Below, piece by piece: positions 47,882 through 58,685 of a stretch of 64,000 nucleotides of DNA. The stretch is from contig JBQMRZ010000004.1 of NCBI GenBank assembly GCA_052174135.1, forward strand, positions 1-64,000, written 5' to 3'. The DNA is from Arsenophonus sp052174135 (GTDB lineage Bacteria; Pseudomonadota; Gammaproteobacteria; Enterobacterales; Enterobacteriaceae). Position 1 is the first letter of the stretch; each line of letters opens with the position of its first letter. The translations under genes and the position numbers were made by a program. A model generated the notes under the pieces. The model saw only the letters and a program-made list of their open reading frames with translations, made no database searches and was not told where the DNA came from.

Positions 47882-49644
47882 CGTGAATACAATTTACCTC
47901 TATATATTTAATATATTTATATACACAATATAAATGTTGATGTATATTTTATAATTATAAATTAAAATATTAAATAAAAGCTAAATAACTATAATTAGTG
48001 ATTATAGATTATAGTTATAACTATTCAATTATATCACAAGTATATAATACCAATTATTAATAATATGTTTATTATTTCAATGTTTAATTTTAAATAAGTC
48101 TTGCGTATAAAAAAAATAAAAATTAGTTAGTATAAAATATAAAAAAGTATAATTTAGAAAATATTATTTTATAAGAATATAATTTAATACAATTAATTTT
48201 TATAAAATTTTTTGTTATTACAACTAAAATATATAAACTATTTTAATTGTAATATCAAATTCTTTTAATAAAATTATAAAATATGTGTTTTTTATCATTC
48301 TTAATAATAAATTATTTTTGATTTTATTTAGTTTATAGCTCATATTATAAGTTATAAAATTTAATGTGATAAAAACATTTATTTATAATTAATATTATTA
48401 ATCATAAATAAATGTAATATAAAATACATATATAGTTTTAATAAAAATAATTTATTTTTTAATCAGAATATTTAAATTAAATTACTTTTATTTAAAGCCA
48501 TATATTTTAATCTAAAAATAGCGATATCTAAATTATTTAACTTTATTAATGTAAAGGTAATAATTTTTTCAAAAAATAATTATATATTTTAATAAAAATA
48601 TTTTATTTAGAAAAAAAATCTTAATAAATTTAATTATATAACATTGATTTTTATGTTAAAAAAATAATTGATATAAGTAAATATTGATATATATCAATTC
48701 AATTATTATTTATAGATTATCAGAATGATATAAATAATTATCAACTTAATGAATATGCATTCTTATATTATATAATAATAATATATTTTATAAATGATGT
48801 ATTTTTTTAAAAAATTCTTTAAATTTTAAACTAAAAAATTTTATATTAAAATATATAAATATTTATACATATTTCTAATATAGAGATACTAATTTTTAGT
48901 ATATAAAATATTAGATAGTATTTTATTTTTTTTGATTAATTAATAACTAGATAATTAATCAACTATTGATTTAATTGCAGATTTAAAAAAAAATATACTT
49001 AATTATTTTTAACATTAATATATTTAAATTTTTAAAATTTTTATTTTATGTAAGATTTTTTTGTTAAATAAATTTTTTAAAGATTATTTTTTTAATTTTT
49101 TATATATAAAATTAAATATCATTATAAGTGTCAATTAACAATTAATTTAAAGATAAATTAATTATAGCGCAAAAAAATCAAAAAATAGTTTTTTTATTTC
49201 ATAAAAAGTTAATTTTAAGTTAACAACTTAAAGCATTTTAGAAAAAAATACATATAAGTAATAAATTTATATAATTTCTTACTAAAAGAGCATAAGTATT
49301 TATATTATAAACATTTTTAATGATTTAAACATATATTTTTTTAAAGAATTTTTACTTGACATTATAAATATATAATATCTCTCATTAATAATAATTTATT
49401 ACTAAAATAAGAATAAATATTTAGCTATCAATAAATAAAAAAAATAACTTATTTAATATTACAAATTTTTTGTACTTTTATATATCAATTTTAATTTAAA
49501 TAAATTTAATTTATTTCATGAATATTTAATAAAAATTATATTTTTAATTACGTAACATTTAATAAAAATATAATTTATTAAAAATATATAAAAACTTAAA
49601 TGAATATAGTTTAATGTTTTGATATAAAATTTTACTTATAATGC
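47882..49644. other. 1.8-kb AT desert
   Basis: No gene, RNA or readable relic recognised between dtpA and alsT. Composition is almost pure A/T with frequent stops. Confidence 0.65.
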
Positions 49645-51105
49645 TTAATTATTAACCTCCTTTTTTACCCATGATTTTAAATCATCTTTTTCCCAAATAC
49701 CATTTTCTATTTCTTTTTTAATATGCGGATAAGAATCTATATTAAATATTGGTAATTTACCATTTTTACGTTGTTGATTATAATCTTTTGTAAGTTTAAA
49801 TACAATACTCGAAAGCATTAATATTGCAATTAGATTTATTAATGCCATTAATCCCATGGATATATCAGCTAATTTCCAAACTAATGGCATTTCTGCTATT
49901 GAGCCAAAAATAATCATTCCTAAAGTAGCAAATCTAAGAATATATAATCCAGCTGTATGGTTATTTTCTAAAAAAACCATATTACTTTCTGCATAAGCAT
50001 AATTTGCAATAATCGAAGTAAAAGCAAAGAAAAAAATAGTTATTGCAATAAAAATTGTTCCCCAATCACCAATAACTGAATAAAATGCTTGTTGTGTTAA
50101 TTTAATTCCACTAATAGCATCGTCAGTACTATCTAAAACACCAGAAGAAATTATAATAATTGCTGTTGAACTACAGATTACTAAAGTATCCATAAAAACA
50201 CCTAGCATTTGTACATATCCTTGAGATGCTGGATGTGGCGGATAAGGTGAAGCTGCTGCAGCAGCATTTGGTGCTGAACCCATTCCCGCTTCATTTGAAA
50301 ATAACCCTCGTTGTATTCCTTGTGTTATAGCTTGAGCAATACTATAACTAACAACACCACCAACAGCTTCCTGTAAACCAAAAGCATCTCTGATAATTAA
50401 TAAAAAAACACCTGGTAAGTGTTCAATATTATTGCTTGTTATCCAAAATGCTAATATTAAATAAGCGATTGCCATTATAGGAACAATAAATTCTGCTACC
50501 CGAGCAATTAAACGTAATTTACCAAAAATAATAATACCACAAATTATTGCAAGTGTAATCCCTACGTAAATAGGATTAAAACCAAATGCTACTGCTGTTG
50601 CTTGAGTAATTGAATTAGCTTGAACAGAATTGAATACTAGGCCAAAAGTAAGAATAAGAAATATTGAAAAAAGTACTCCCATCCAACGCATTTTAAGGCC
50701 TTTTTCCATGTAATAGGCTGGACCTCCTCGATAATTTTCTTTATCATCTTTTGTTTTATATAATTGTGCTAATGTACTCTCTGCAAAAGAGGTTGCCATA
50801 CCGATTAAAGCAGCAAGCCACATCCAAAAAATAGCACCAGGTCCACCTGAAGTTAATGCAATTGCAACACCAGTAAGATTTCCTGTTCCGACTCTAGCTG
50901 CCAAACTTGTACATAAAGCTTGAAAAGAAGATATACCAGAACTATCTGATTTATTACTATTTTTTAATACAGTAAACATATGTCCAAAATGGCGAAATTG
51001 AATAAAACCAGTCCCTAATGTAAAATATATACCAACTCCAAGTAACACATAAATTAATATATCATTCCAGAGAATTCTATTAAAACTGTCTATCAGTTCC
51101 GTCAA
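49645..51105 (-). CDS. alsT: Sodium:alanine symporter family protein (AGCS)
   Basis: Inner-membrane Na+-coupled symporter for alanine or glycine, AGCS family. The 486 residues show the family signatures GPGAIFWMWLAALIGMATSF, RGGPAYYMEKGL, QRGLFSNEAGMGSAPNAAAA and VQMLGVFMDTLVICSSTA, with about ten hydrophobic segments. It resembles E. coli YaaJ and Bacillus AlsT, so the exact substrate is inferred. The start is TTG at 51103-51105, with AGGTGA about 7 bases upstream and MTELIDSFNRILWND giving the usual lead into the first helix. It stands alone in desert. Confidence 0.93.
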   Translation of the reverse strand: MTELIDSFNRILWNDILIYVLLGVGIYFTLGTGFIQFRHFGHMFTVLKNSNKSDSSGISSFQALCTSLAARVGTGNLTGVAIALTSGGPGAIFWMWLAALIGMATSFAESTLAQLYKTKDDKENYRGGPAYYMEKGLKMRWMGVLFSIFLILTFGLVFNSVQANSITQATAVAFGFNPIYVGITLAIICGIIIFGKLRLIARVAEFIVPIMAIAYLILAFWITSNNIEHLPGVFLLIIRDAFGLQEAVGGVVSYSIAQAITQGIQRGLFSNEAGMGSAPNAAAAASPYPPHPASQGYVQMLGVFMDTLVICSSTAIIIISSGVLDSTDDAISGIKLTQQAFYSVIGDWGTIFIAITIFFFAFTSIIANYAYAESNMVFLENNHTAGLYILRFATLGMIIFGSIAEMPLVWKLADISMGLMALINLIAILMLSSIVFKLTKDYNQQRKNGKLPIFNIDSYPHIKKEIENGIWEKDDLKSWVKKEVNN

Positions 51106-51877
51106 AACATTTCACCTATTTATATTGTATGATTTGTATTAAAAAATTTTTAATAAATTTAAATTATGTAATAATTAATAGTAAAAATTTACTTTATAAG
51201 TCTTTTTATTTTTATAAATTTAATTTTCTATATTTAAAGGTAATAAAATTATAATTTTACATAAACAGTAAAATTTCTTTAAATGTAACACAAATATTTT
51301 ATTTATGTAATAATTTATTTTAAAAGTGTGAGAAAGATTGTTATTGAATTTTATAAACCAATAAATATTTTAGTAAGAAAAAGAGTGAAATATTTTTTTT
51401 GAGTTTAAATCCAATATGGTTAATTGTATTAAAATTCTATTAATTAGTATTAATAAATAATAATGATTACATTATATCTTTATATCTTCGTTGATATATT
51501 TAAATAAATTATTCATTAGATTTGATTAAATATTTTATTTTTTAGCAATAGAAATATTTCTATATTTAATGCAATAAAATTATAAATTATATTTTATTAT
51601 TAAAATTTATTAAAATATGAAATTAAATTCACTATTTATTTGAAGTATTTTTAATTATTATAATGATATTTATCATAATTTATTTAACAAATGAGCATAA
51701 TAAATATGATGTTATATTAATGATATATAAAATTATCTATAATTTTTATCAAATAATAATTATTATTTTAATTTTAATGTTTTATTAAAAATTCACTAAA
51801 TTATTACTATCTATATATTAATATTAGTTAAAAACTGTTAATTTATAAATTAAAAATTTTTTTTATTATTTAATATA

Positions 51878-51937
51878 TATCGTCAATAACTAAATTATTA
51901 ATTTCAGCATAAATTAATAATTTAGTTATTGACGATA
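51878..51937. repeat. 27-bp perfect inverted repeat
   Basis: The arm TATCGTCAATAACTAAATTA plus TTAATTT (51878-51904) recurs as its exact reverse complement at 51911-51937 around the loop CAGCAT. It is the longest perfect mixed-sequence palindrome I found here. There is no T-tract after it on either strand. Confidence 0.9.
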
Positions 51938-52464
51938 ATTAATTTATTTTTATTTATTTACTCATTAAGATTTATATAAAGATTATATCTTAATATTATT
52001 TAAAATATCTTTAATAATAATTTTCTTTTTTTTAAAGATAATTAATTGAATTGATATTTCATAATATAAATTATTTAATTACTTAATGTATAATAAATAA
52101 ATAAATTAAACCATACGATAAAGTAAAATAAAATAAAATAATTAAAGTAGACGTAATTAATAATTATTAAAATGCTAATTATTATTTAAATTAAATTAAT
52201 ATATACAATTAATATATAGGTAATAAAACATTTAATTTAAAATTTTAAATAACTTAGTAATACTTTTAAATAAATTAAAAATTTTATACGAAAAATACTA
52301 ATATTAGTATAGATTGTTTTTTTATTTATATATACTCATGATTTAATAAATTAAATATATTTATTAGTATAAATATATATAAGTATAAAAAAATAAATTT
52401 ATCGAAATTAAATAATAATTTTTATTAAATATATTTTAATAAATAATTAATCTAATTTTATTAT

Positions 52465-52491
52465 ACCAAAGAAAAAAATATCTTTGGTTTT
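52465..52491 (+). terminator. Orphan terminator-like hairpin
   Basis: ACCAAAGA pairs with TCTTTGGT around the loop AAAAAATA and is followed by TTTAAAA on the plus strand; reading the other way an A/T tail follows too. No gene lies within a kilobase, so it may be a leftover from a lost gene. Confidence 0.5.
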
Positions 52492-54101
52492 AAAATCTAT
52501 TTAATTATATTTTAATCAAAAATATAATTAAATACTATATTTATTTTTTTAACTATACAATATAAATTGTTTCAACTCAAATATATTTTTATCTCTTAAT
52601 TTAACTTATTTAAATAAAAATAAAAAGATTATAATTTTTTTTATTTAATGCTTAATAACTATCTTTAATATTATTTAAATGATAAAGATCTAAATTATTA
52701 TTTAGAATTTAAAAAATAAACTTATTTTATTTATAAATTTCGTTTTATTTTTTTTTTAAATTTTAGAATTAAATCTATAATTTTTATAGTTGACATTTAA
52801 ATGAAGATTATATTATCTTTTTATAGATGATAATTTAATATATATAATAGAGTTTAAAGTTTTTGATTATTAATAACATCTTTATATTATTAATATATGT
52901 TTTATTAAACAAGCGATTATTTTTAACATAAAAATCATAAGTAATCTTATATATTTTTTGTTTTATATTATTGGATATATAAGTTACTTTAATATTAATT
53001 TATTTTAATAATATATTTTATAAAAAATATTTTATGTTTTTTTTTTATTCTTATATTTTAAAAAATTTTCAATTTGTTTTAATTATCTTTTTATTAAAAA
53101 AATAATTTTTATTAACAAATAATGAATCATAAGTTAATATATAAATATTTTTATTTTTAAAAAAAACTTAATTGAATCTTAATAAATGAATAAATAAAAA
53201 ATTAAGTTTTAAACGAATTAAAATTCTGTTATTAATTGAATTTAAATTATATTTAATTATTTATTATGTTAATAAACTATTTATATTTTAATAAAATATT
53301 TACAATCATTAAATAATTAAATTATTATTTAATGTGATATAATTATATATATTCAAAAAAAATAACATAATATATTGAATAAAAATAATAAAATTATATA
53401 TTATATAATTTTATACAAAAAAATAAAATTACTATAATGAATGATAATAAAATCTATCTTTTATTAATTAAGCATTAATAACAATTATTTAAATAATAAA
53501 ATTTAAATACTTTAATAATATAAAAATAAATAAAATTATAATCAGATAAATTATTGTTTAATATAAAGTTATTTATATCAAAAGTTATTAATAAAATAAA
53601 AAATTTTAACAAAATGTAGATGTTACATTCAATATTTGAAATAAAATATAATAAATTGGCTCATTAATATTGTTGAAAATAGAAAATAAGTTGTTTTTAA
53701 GTTAATGAAAAACGCAGAATATATGCTGAATATTGAATTTTTAAAAAAACACAAATGTTTCATTAAACCGTTGATAACAACTTTATGGATATATATGCTT
53801 TTATATTAATTTTATACATAAAGACATAAAAAAATAAAAGCGATAAAGTTTATAATTCTTTTTAAATTATATTTCAGTTTCAGTAAAATAAAACAATTTT
53901 TATAAAAAACTACTATTTAGAAGTTTGTCATTTTTTTAAATATTACATAATTGTTATTTTATATAATTACAATAAAATCATTTAACTTTAAGTATAATAT
54001 TTAAAAAAATAATATATAAATATTTTTACTTAAAAAGTAAGTAAATTAAAATTGAAATGTAATCAATATAATCTTATTAAATTTAATTATTATATGATCA
54101 A

Positions 54102-54142
54102 ATCTATAATTTTTCTTGTTGATAACAAAGAAAATTGTAGAT
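54102..54142 (-). terminator. lpxL terminator hairpin
   Basis: On the minus strand ATCTACAATTTTCTT-TGTT pairs with AACA-AGAAAAATTATAGAT (about 18 bp with G-U pairs and one small bulge, loop ATC). It starts 1 base after the lpxL stop. A short T-rich tail (TTGAT) follows. Confidence 0.6.
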
Positions 54143-54143
54143 G

Positions 54144-55088
54144 TTAATTGTGTATGTTATCAAGATCTCCATAAAGTGATGGCATACCATCAGGCCTAGT
54201 TTTAAATCGACGATGTAACCACATGTATTGATCAGGTGCTTGCATAATTTTTTTTTCAATTAATTTATTCATAAAAGTAGCAGTAGATATTTCATCTTGT
54301 TGTAAAAAATTAATTATTGCTGGTTGAATAAGTAATTCATAACCTTTAGCTTTAGTTAATCGTCTAGGTGTAAAGGGTATCATAGCTGGATCTGCTAATT
54401 TAGCAATAACATGTGTACCTATGGTGGTAGCTGTATATTTAACTGCAAAAAAAGGAACAAAAACACTTTTTTTTGGACCATAATCATGATCTGGTGCATA
54501 CCATAAAATTTCTCCTTGTTTGAGATTACGCACAATACCTTTTACATCTTTTCGATCAAGTAAAAATTTATTTGAACGTAATCGCCCGCGAGTTTGCAAC
54601 CAATTTATTACAGGATTATTATTTGGTCGATAAACACCAATTCCAGGATTTAATATACCAAAAATACGAGCGCCTAATTCAAGTGTTAGAAAATGAACTC
54701 CTACTACAATGATCCCTTTCCCCTTTAACTGAATTTTCTCAATATTATTTTGTCCCTTAATAGTAAACCAACGCTGTACTCGTCTATCAGACCAATACCA
54801 AGCCATACCAGTTTCAAATAATCCCATACCCACTGATTCAAAATTTTTATTGACCATTTTTTGATGTTGTTGTTCCTTCATATAAGGAAAGCAAAGTTTT
54901 AAATTACGTTTTGCAATTTGCAGGCGTTTTTTTAAAAAAAATTTTGATAATCGTCCAAGTCGAATTCCTAGCCAATAGATAATAGGATAAGGTAGTAAAA
55001 CTAGTAAATAAAGGAGAGCAATTCCTACCCATGTTATCCAATATTTAGGATATAAATATGAAACTTTAAAAGGAGATACTTTTATCAT
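54144..55088 (-). CDS. lpxL: Lauroyl acyltransferase LpxL
   Basis: LpxL adds a secondary lauroyl chain to Kdo2-lipid IVA at the inner membrane. The 314 residues (E. coli 306) have one N-terminal membrane helix (about 17-40) and the acyltransferase H-X4-E motif at His132-Glu137 (GVHFLTLELGAR), both at E. coli numbering. VGMGLFETGMAWYW, GVYRPNNNP, LLDRKDVKG, APDHDYGP and QYMWLHRRFKTRPDG are near-identical to LpxL; the closely related LpxP (palmitoleoyl) cannot be excluded. ATG start. It implies that a multi-acylated lipid A is still made. It is near pyrC, as in E. coli, with the genes between them gone. Confidence 0.93.
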   Translation of the reverse strand: MIKVSPFKVSYLYPKYWITWVGIALLYLLVLLPYPIIYWLGIRLGRLSKFFLKKRLQIAKRNLKLCFPYMKEQQHQKMVNKNFESVGMGLFETGMAWYWSDRRVQRWFTIKGQNNIEKIQLKGKGIIVVGVHFLTLELGARIFGILNPGIGVYRPNNNPVINWLQTRGRLRSNKFLLDRKDVKGIVRNLKQGEILWYAPDHDYGPKKSVFVPFFAVKYTATTIGTHVIAKLADPAMIPFTPRRLTKAKGYELLIQPAIINFLQQDEISTATFMNKLIEKKIMQAPDQYMWLHRRFKTRPDGMPSLYGDLDNIHN

Positions 55089-55720
55089 CTATCTTCTCTT
55101 TAATGAAAAATTAATATATTTTATTTTGACATTTTTTAACAAACTTAAAGCTTTATTTCTATATTTAATACTATTAAATTTTTAATTTTTATTTATTTTA
55201 AGATTTTATCAAAGTTTTTATTTAGCGAATTATCATTATATTATTATATGTTTTTTAATATCTAGTCATAGTTTATTGAAACTAGTATATCAATATATTT
55301 TGATGTGACACATTTAATATATAAAATAGAAAACAATAACAACCAAATTGTATTGTTATTATTTATAAAATATTTATAGTTAAATAACTTCTATATTTAG
55401 TTTATAAAAAAAGTATTAATATAAATGAGTATCATTAGATAAATATTATTAGTATGATTAACAAAATAATTAGTTATTTTTTTTAATAAAAAGATATATT
55501 TATCTTCAATAAATTACATAAAATATCAATAAAATAACATAGAGATATAAATTTTATATAAATAAGGTAATTAATATCTGTTATTATGAATTTATTTTAA
55601 CAAATCTATATAACAACTTTAAATTGAAATATTATTTCATAAGAAATAATATAACACAAAGGATTATGGTGATTTACATATTAATAATAAACTATTGAAA
55701 ATATAATTTTTTAATAGTGA
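55089..55720. other. AT spacer between pyrC and lpxL
   Basis: In E. coli several small genes (dinI, bssS and others) lie between lpxL and pyrC. Here 632 bases of A/T spacer hold nothing I can recognise. Confidence 0.6.
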
Positions 55721-56770
55721 TTATATAATGTTAATTTCCCAATTAGAATCTTCATTTGCTAAAAAAGGAATTAAATTATTTTCATTTTTAGAAATTTTAT
55801 TAACAATAATAACTTTTTTACGTTTAAGTTCAATAAATTCATTATTAATAAGTAAACCATAAAATTTAGCGCCATTTAACGAACAGAATGCTTCAAAATT
55901 TTCCATTGCATTCATTTGATTGAAAATAGTTGCATAAGCTGCAAGAGCACTAGGTGCATTAAAAATACCGGCGCAGCCACAAGCTGCTTCTTTTTTATTT
56001 TGTACATGAGGTGCAGTATCTGTACCAAGAAAAAAACGCTGGCAGCCTGTTGTTATTGCTTCACGTAATGCTTTTTGATGGATATCACGTTTTAAAATTG
56101 GTAAGCAATATAAGTGAGGTTTAATGCCATGAACTAACATGTGATTTCTATTAAACATTAAATGTTGCGGCGTAATGGTAGCAGCTAAATTTTCATCACC
56201 AGTAAGTATAAATTGAACGGCTTCTTTAGTAGTAATATGTTCAAAAACAATCTTTAAGCTAGGAAAATTTTTTCTAATAGGCACCATGACTTGATCAATA
56301 AAGTAAGCTTCACGATCAAAAATATCAATGTCATTTTTTGTGACTTCTCCGTGAACTAATAATGGCATACCTATTTTTTCCATTCTAGCAAAAACTGGAT
56401 AAATATTTGTTATTTTTGACACTCCATAACTAGAATTAGTTGTTGTGTTAATTGGATAAAGTTTACAAGCAATAAATACACCCTGATTAAAGCCATTTTC
56501 TATTATTTTAATATCAGTTTCATCCGTTAGATAACAGGTCATTAGTGGTCTAAATGAATGCTCTGCAGGGATTGCATTACAAATTCTTTTTTTATAAGAC
56601 TTCGCTTGATTAACATTAAGTATTGGTGGCATTAAATTTGGCATAACAATAGCGCGCCCGAAAAATCGACTAGTATAAGGTACAACAAGTTTTAATATAT
56701 TATTATCCCTGAAATGAACATGTAAGTCGTCTGGACGACGAATTTTAATAGTTCCTGTAATTTTCGCCAT
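55721..56770 (-). CDS. pyrC: Dihydroorotase PyrC
   Basis: PyrC cyclises carbamoyl aspartate to dihydroorotate in pyrimidine synthesis. The 349 residues (E. coli 348) retain all zinc ligands: His17 and His19 (DLHVHFRD), the carbamylated Lys103 (FIACKLYP), His140 (LLVHGE), His178 (FEHITT) and the catalytic Asp in LGTDTAPH near 251. The flexible substrate loop TTNSSYGV is present. The ATG matches the family start. It stands alone with no visible PurR-like operator. Confidence 0.97.
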   Translation of the reverse strand: MAKITGTIKIRRPDDLHVHFRDNNILKLVVPYTSRFFGRAIVMPNLMPPILNVNQAKSYKKRICNAIPAEHSFRPLMTCYLTDETDIKIIENGFNQGVFIACKLYPINTTTNSSYGVSKITNIYPVFARMEKIGMPLLVHGEVTKNDIDIFDREAYFIDQVMVPIRKNFPSLKIVFEHITTKEAVQFILTGDENLAATITPQHLMFNRNHMLVHGIKPHLYCLPILKRDIHQKALREAITTGCQRFFLGTDTAPHVQNKKEAACGCAGIFNAPSALAAYATIFNQMNAMENFEAFCSLNGAKFYGLLINNEFIELKRKKVIIVNKISKNENNLIPFLANEDSNWEINII

Positions 56771-57238
56771 AAAATTAAAGTTTTCTTAATTTTAAAATAA
56801 ATAATAAAAAGTTATAATTATAATTAATAATTAAATAAAAATTGATAAAGCAAAAACAATAAATGATTATGTTGAATAACAATTCAATACGAAATCTGCT
56901 AATAATACATTAAAATTATAATAAAAATACAAGTTAATTTTTTTCCTACCATTTTCTTGTATTACTTACATGTAAATTAATAATCCAGCGTTCTATAAAT
57001 TTTACTATAAAGAAATAATAATAAATATATAATTGATGCTATCATTGAGAAGTTTGTTTCTCAATGTTTAAAAAAAAAACTAAATTAGTAATGAAAAATT
57101 GAATACACTATATGTTAATTAGCAAAATATTACTTTTAGTCAAAGAAAAAAGATAATTGAAGATAAAGTTTGATTTTTAATAAATTTAATTCTCTACAGA
57201 AGATTAAATTTATTAAATTAGTAGTATTATTAATAATT
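56771..57238. other. Spacer between pyrC and tRNA-Asn
   Basis: It holds two hairpins. The first is CATTGAGAA/TTCTCAATG (57043-57066, loop GTTTGT). The second is a 14-bp stem 57177-57190 with 57203-57216, which lies 23 bases after the tRNA-Asn 3-prime end on the minus strand and may terminate it. Nothing gene-like remains. Confidence 0.55.
57177..57216 (-). terminator. Hairpin downstream of tRNA-Asn
   Basis: TTAATAAATTTAAT and its exact reverse complement flank a 12-base loop. It sits 23 bases beyond the tRNA CCA on the minus strand. It lacks a U-tract, so it could be a processing rather than a termination signal. Confidence 0.45.
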
Positions 57239-57314
57239 TGGCTCCTCCAACTGGTCTCGAACCAGTGACATACGGATTAACAGTCCGCCGTTCTACCAAC
57301 TGAACTATGGAGGA
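57239..57314 (-). tRNA. tRNA-Asn (GUU)
   Basis: A 76-nt gene with perfect acceptor stem TCCTCCA/TGGAGGA, discriminator G, encoded CCA, anticodon GTT in CTGTTAA, and T-arm ACTGG TTCGAGA CCAGT. It stands alone. The D-arm AGTTCAGTTGGTAGAAC is canonical. Confidence 0.97.
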
Positions 57315-58041
57315 ATTTAGATAATTAAATTAATTAAGTATTAAATGTTTTATAGGCAGATGTCAATGTTAATGTTAATATTAAAACCAATAAATAAATT
57401 TTATTACTTATGACATTTTTAAAATATTAAATTAATATGCTATATTTATTTAATAAAAATTTTCTTTTTATATGAATATAAATAATTTCATAAGATCATA
57501 CGAATGTATTTTCAAACTAATATATCAGAAATAATATTTTTTCTTAAAAATTGTTTAATTTGATTTAGTTTTATTTATAAAAATCTATTCAATTAATATT
57601 TTGTTAATAATGATATCTAAATGTATTTAGTAAAAATTATTTATAATTATAACGTATTTGTAAATTAAGTATTTTAACGTTAATATAGAAATATATTGAT
57701 TTGATTTCAAAAAATGGTTATTAGCAATAAAAAATAATATGAGGTTGATAATTTATTAAATATAAAAAATATGCTATATAACAACTTATAATTACACATA
57801 AAAATTGATATTTTATTATTTTTGTATGAAATCTATAGATAAGTAGTAAAATATACCTTAGATAAGATTTATTATTTTTATTTTCTTATTTTTCTCAAAA
57901 ATTCTTCTTTATAGTTATTTTTATAACATCTAAGTTACTTATTTTAATTAATCAAATTTATAGATAAATATAAGCTTTAAGATTAGCAATTAAATTACTC
58001 AAGCTTATTGAGATGATGATTTTCTCTTTACTTAAATAAAA

Positions 58042-58074
58042 TTTATATTAATGATAAATTATCATTAATATAAA
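58042..58074. repeat. 33-base palindrome upstream of cspE
   Basis: Two 16-base arms, TTTATATTAATGATAA and its exact complement, meet at a single central A. It lies about 330 bases before the cold-shock start. It could be a protein-binding palindrome or a relic terminator. Confidence 0.7.
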
Positions 58075-58141
58075 GCATGAAACATGAAGCATTATACTTA
58101 TGAATTTATTTAAATTATTTTTATTTTATGTTAATTAATTT

Positions 58142-58173
58142 AAAAAAAGATTTTCTCAAAAAAATCTTTTTTT
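58142..58173. terminator. Bidirectional terminator-like hairpin
   Basis: AAAAAAAGATTTT pairs with AAAATCTTTTTTT (13 bp) around CTCAAA. The T7 and A7 ends make it look like a terminator in both directions. No gene remains immediately upstream, so it may insulate cspE or be left from a lost neighbour. Confidence 0.5.
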
Positions 58174-58306
58174 AAACAAAAGCATAAAACTATTGATATT
58201 ATTAACTACTCATGCGTTAATATAGAGAGAAGCCTAATAGACAAATCTATTTTAATTATGACATTTTAGTTAATGCGTTATCAATAGTGCTATCTTTGAT
58301 AGTCTT

Positions 58307-58336
58307 TTGACTGTTTTACTAGGTGGCCTCCATAAT
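58307..58336 (+). promoter_or_regulatory. cspE promoter
   Basis: TTGACT (58307-58312) and CATAAT (58331-58336) are 18 bases apart, predicting a transcript start near 58343 and a leader of about 65 bases. This stretch is clearly less AT-rich than the surrounding desert, consistent with selection. Confidence 0.6.
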
Positions 58337-58407
58337 TTAATAGTGAAATAGGCTTTTATATATCTGTCGAACGCGGCAATGTTTATTTGTTATATAGGAA
58401 AAGGCAA

Positions 58408-58620
58408 ATGTCTGACAAAATAAAGGGTCAAGTGAAGTGGTTTAATGAATCTAAAGGCTTTGGTTTCATCACTCCTTCTGATGGTAGCAAAGATGTATTC
58501 GTTCACTTCTCTGCCATTCAAGGAAATGGATTCAAAACCCTGGCTGAAGGGCAAAATGTAGAATTCACTATTGAGGATGGTTCGAAAGGCCCAGCTGCAG
58601 CGAATGTAATAGCTCTTTAA
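58408..58620 (+). CDS. cspE: Cold-shock-like RNA chaperone (CspE/CspC type)
   Basis: A 70-residue OB-fold nucleic-acid chaperone that melts RNA structure and antiterminates transcription. The start is ATG 58408 (MSDKIKGQVKWFNESKGFGF), with AGGA 8 bases upstream; an in-frame earlier start (58387) adds seven residues unlike the family. Both RNA-binding motifs are intact: KGFGFI (RNP1) and VFVHFSAI (RNP2). Residues are a blend of E. coli CspC (GQVKWF, AIQGNGFKTLAEGQNVEF) and CspE (AANVIAL), so the symbol is approximate. Codon use is much less AT-rich than neighbours, typical of a highly expressed gene. It has its own promoter and a strong terminator. Confidence 0.93.
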   Translation: MSDKIKGQVKWFNESKGFGFITPSDGSKDVFVHFSAIQGNGFKTLAEGQNVEFTIEDGSKGPAAANVIAL

Positions 58621-58645
58621 ATTAGTTAAATAAATGGATTTTGTG

Positions 58646-58685
58646 AAGCCTGTCTCGAGAAAAAGTGGCAGGCCTTCTTTATTTT
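58646..58685 (+). terminator. cspE terminator
   Basis: GCCTGTC (58648-58654) pairs with GGCAGGC (58667-58673), 7 bp with one G-U pair, then CTTCTTTATTTTTT. It begins 28 bases after the stop and is the most GC-rich terminator in the window. Confidence 0.85.

Larger units (their letters stand above)
51106..54143. other. 3.0-kb AT desert with hairpin relics
   Basis: No gene is visible. Two structures stand out: a perfect 27-bp inverted repeat at 51878-51937 and a terminator-like hairpin at 52465-52491. The latter has an 8-bp stem containing G/C pairs and a T-run, suggesting a former gene ended near there. I could not identify any protein relic. Confidence 0.55.
57315..58407. other. Leader and spacer upstream of the cold-shock gene
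   Basis: 57315-58040 is plain A/T spacer. Then come a 33-base near-perfect palindrome (58042-58074), a terminator-like hairpin (58142-58173) and a less AT-rich stretch from about 58195 containing the cold-shock promoter. The palindrome and hairpin are entered separately. Confidence 0.55.
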
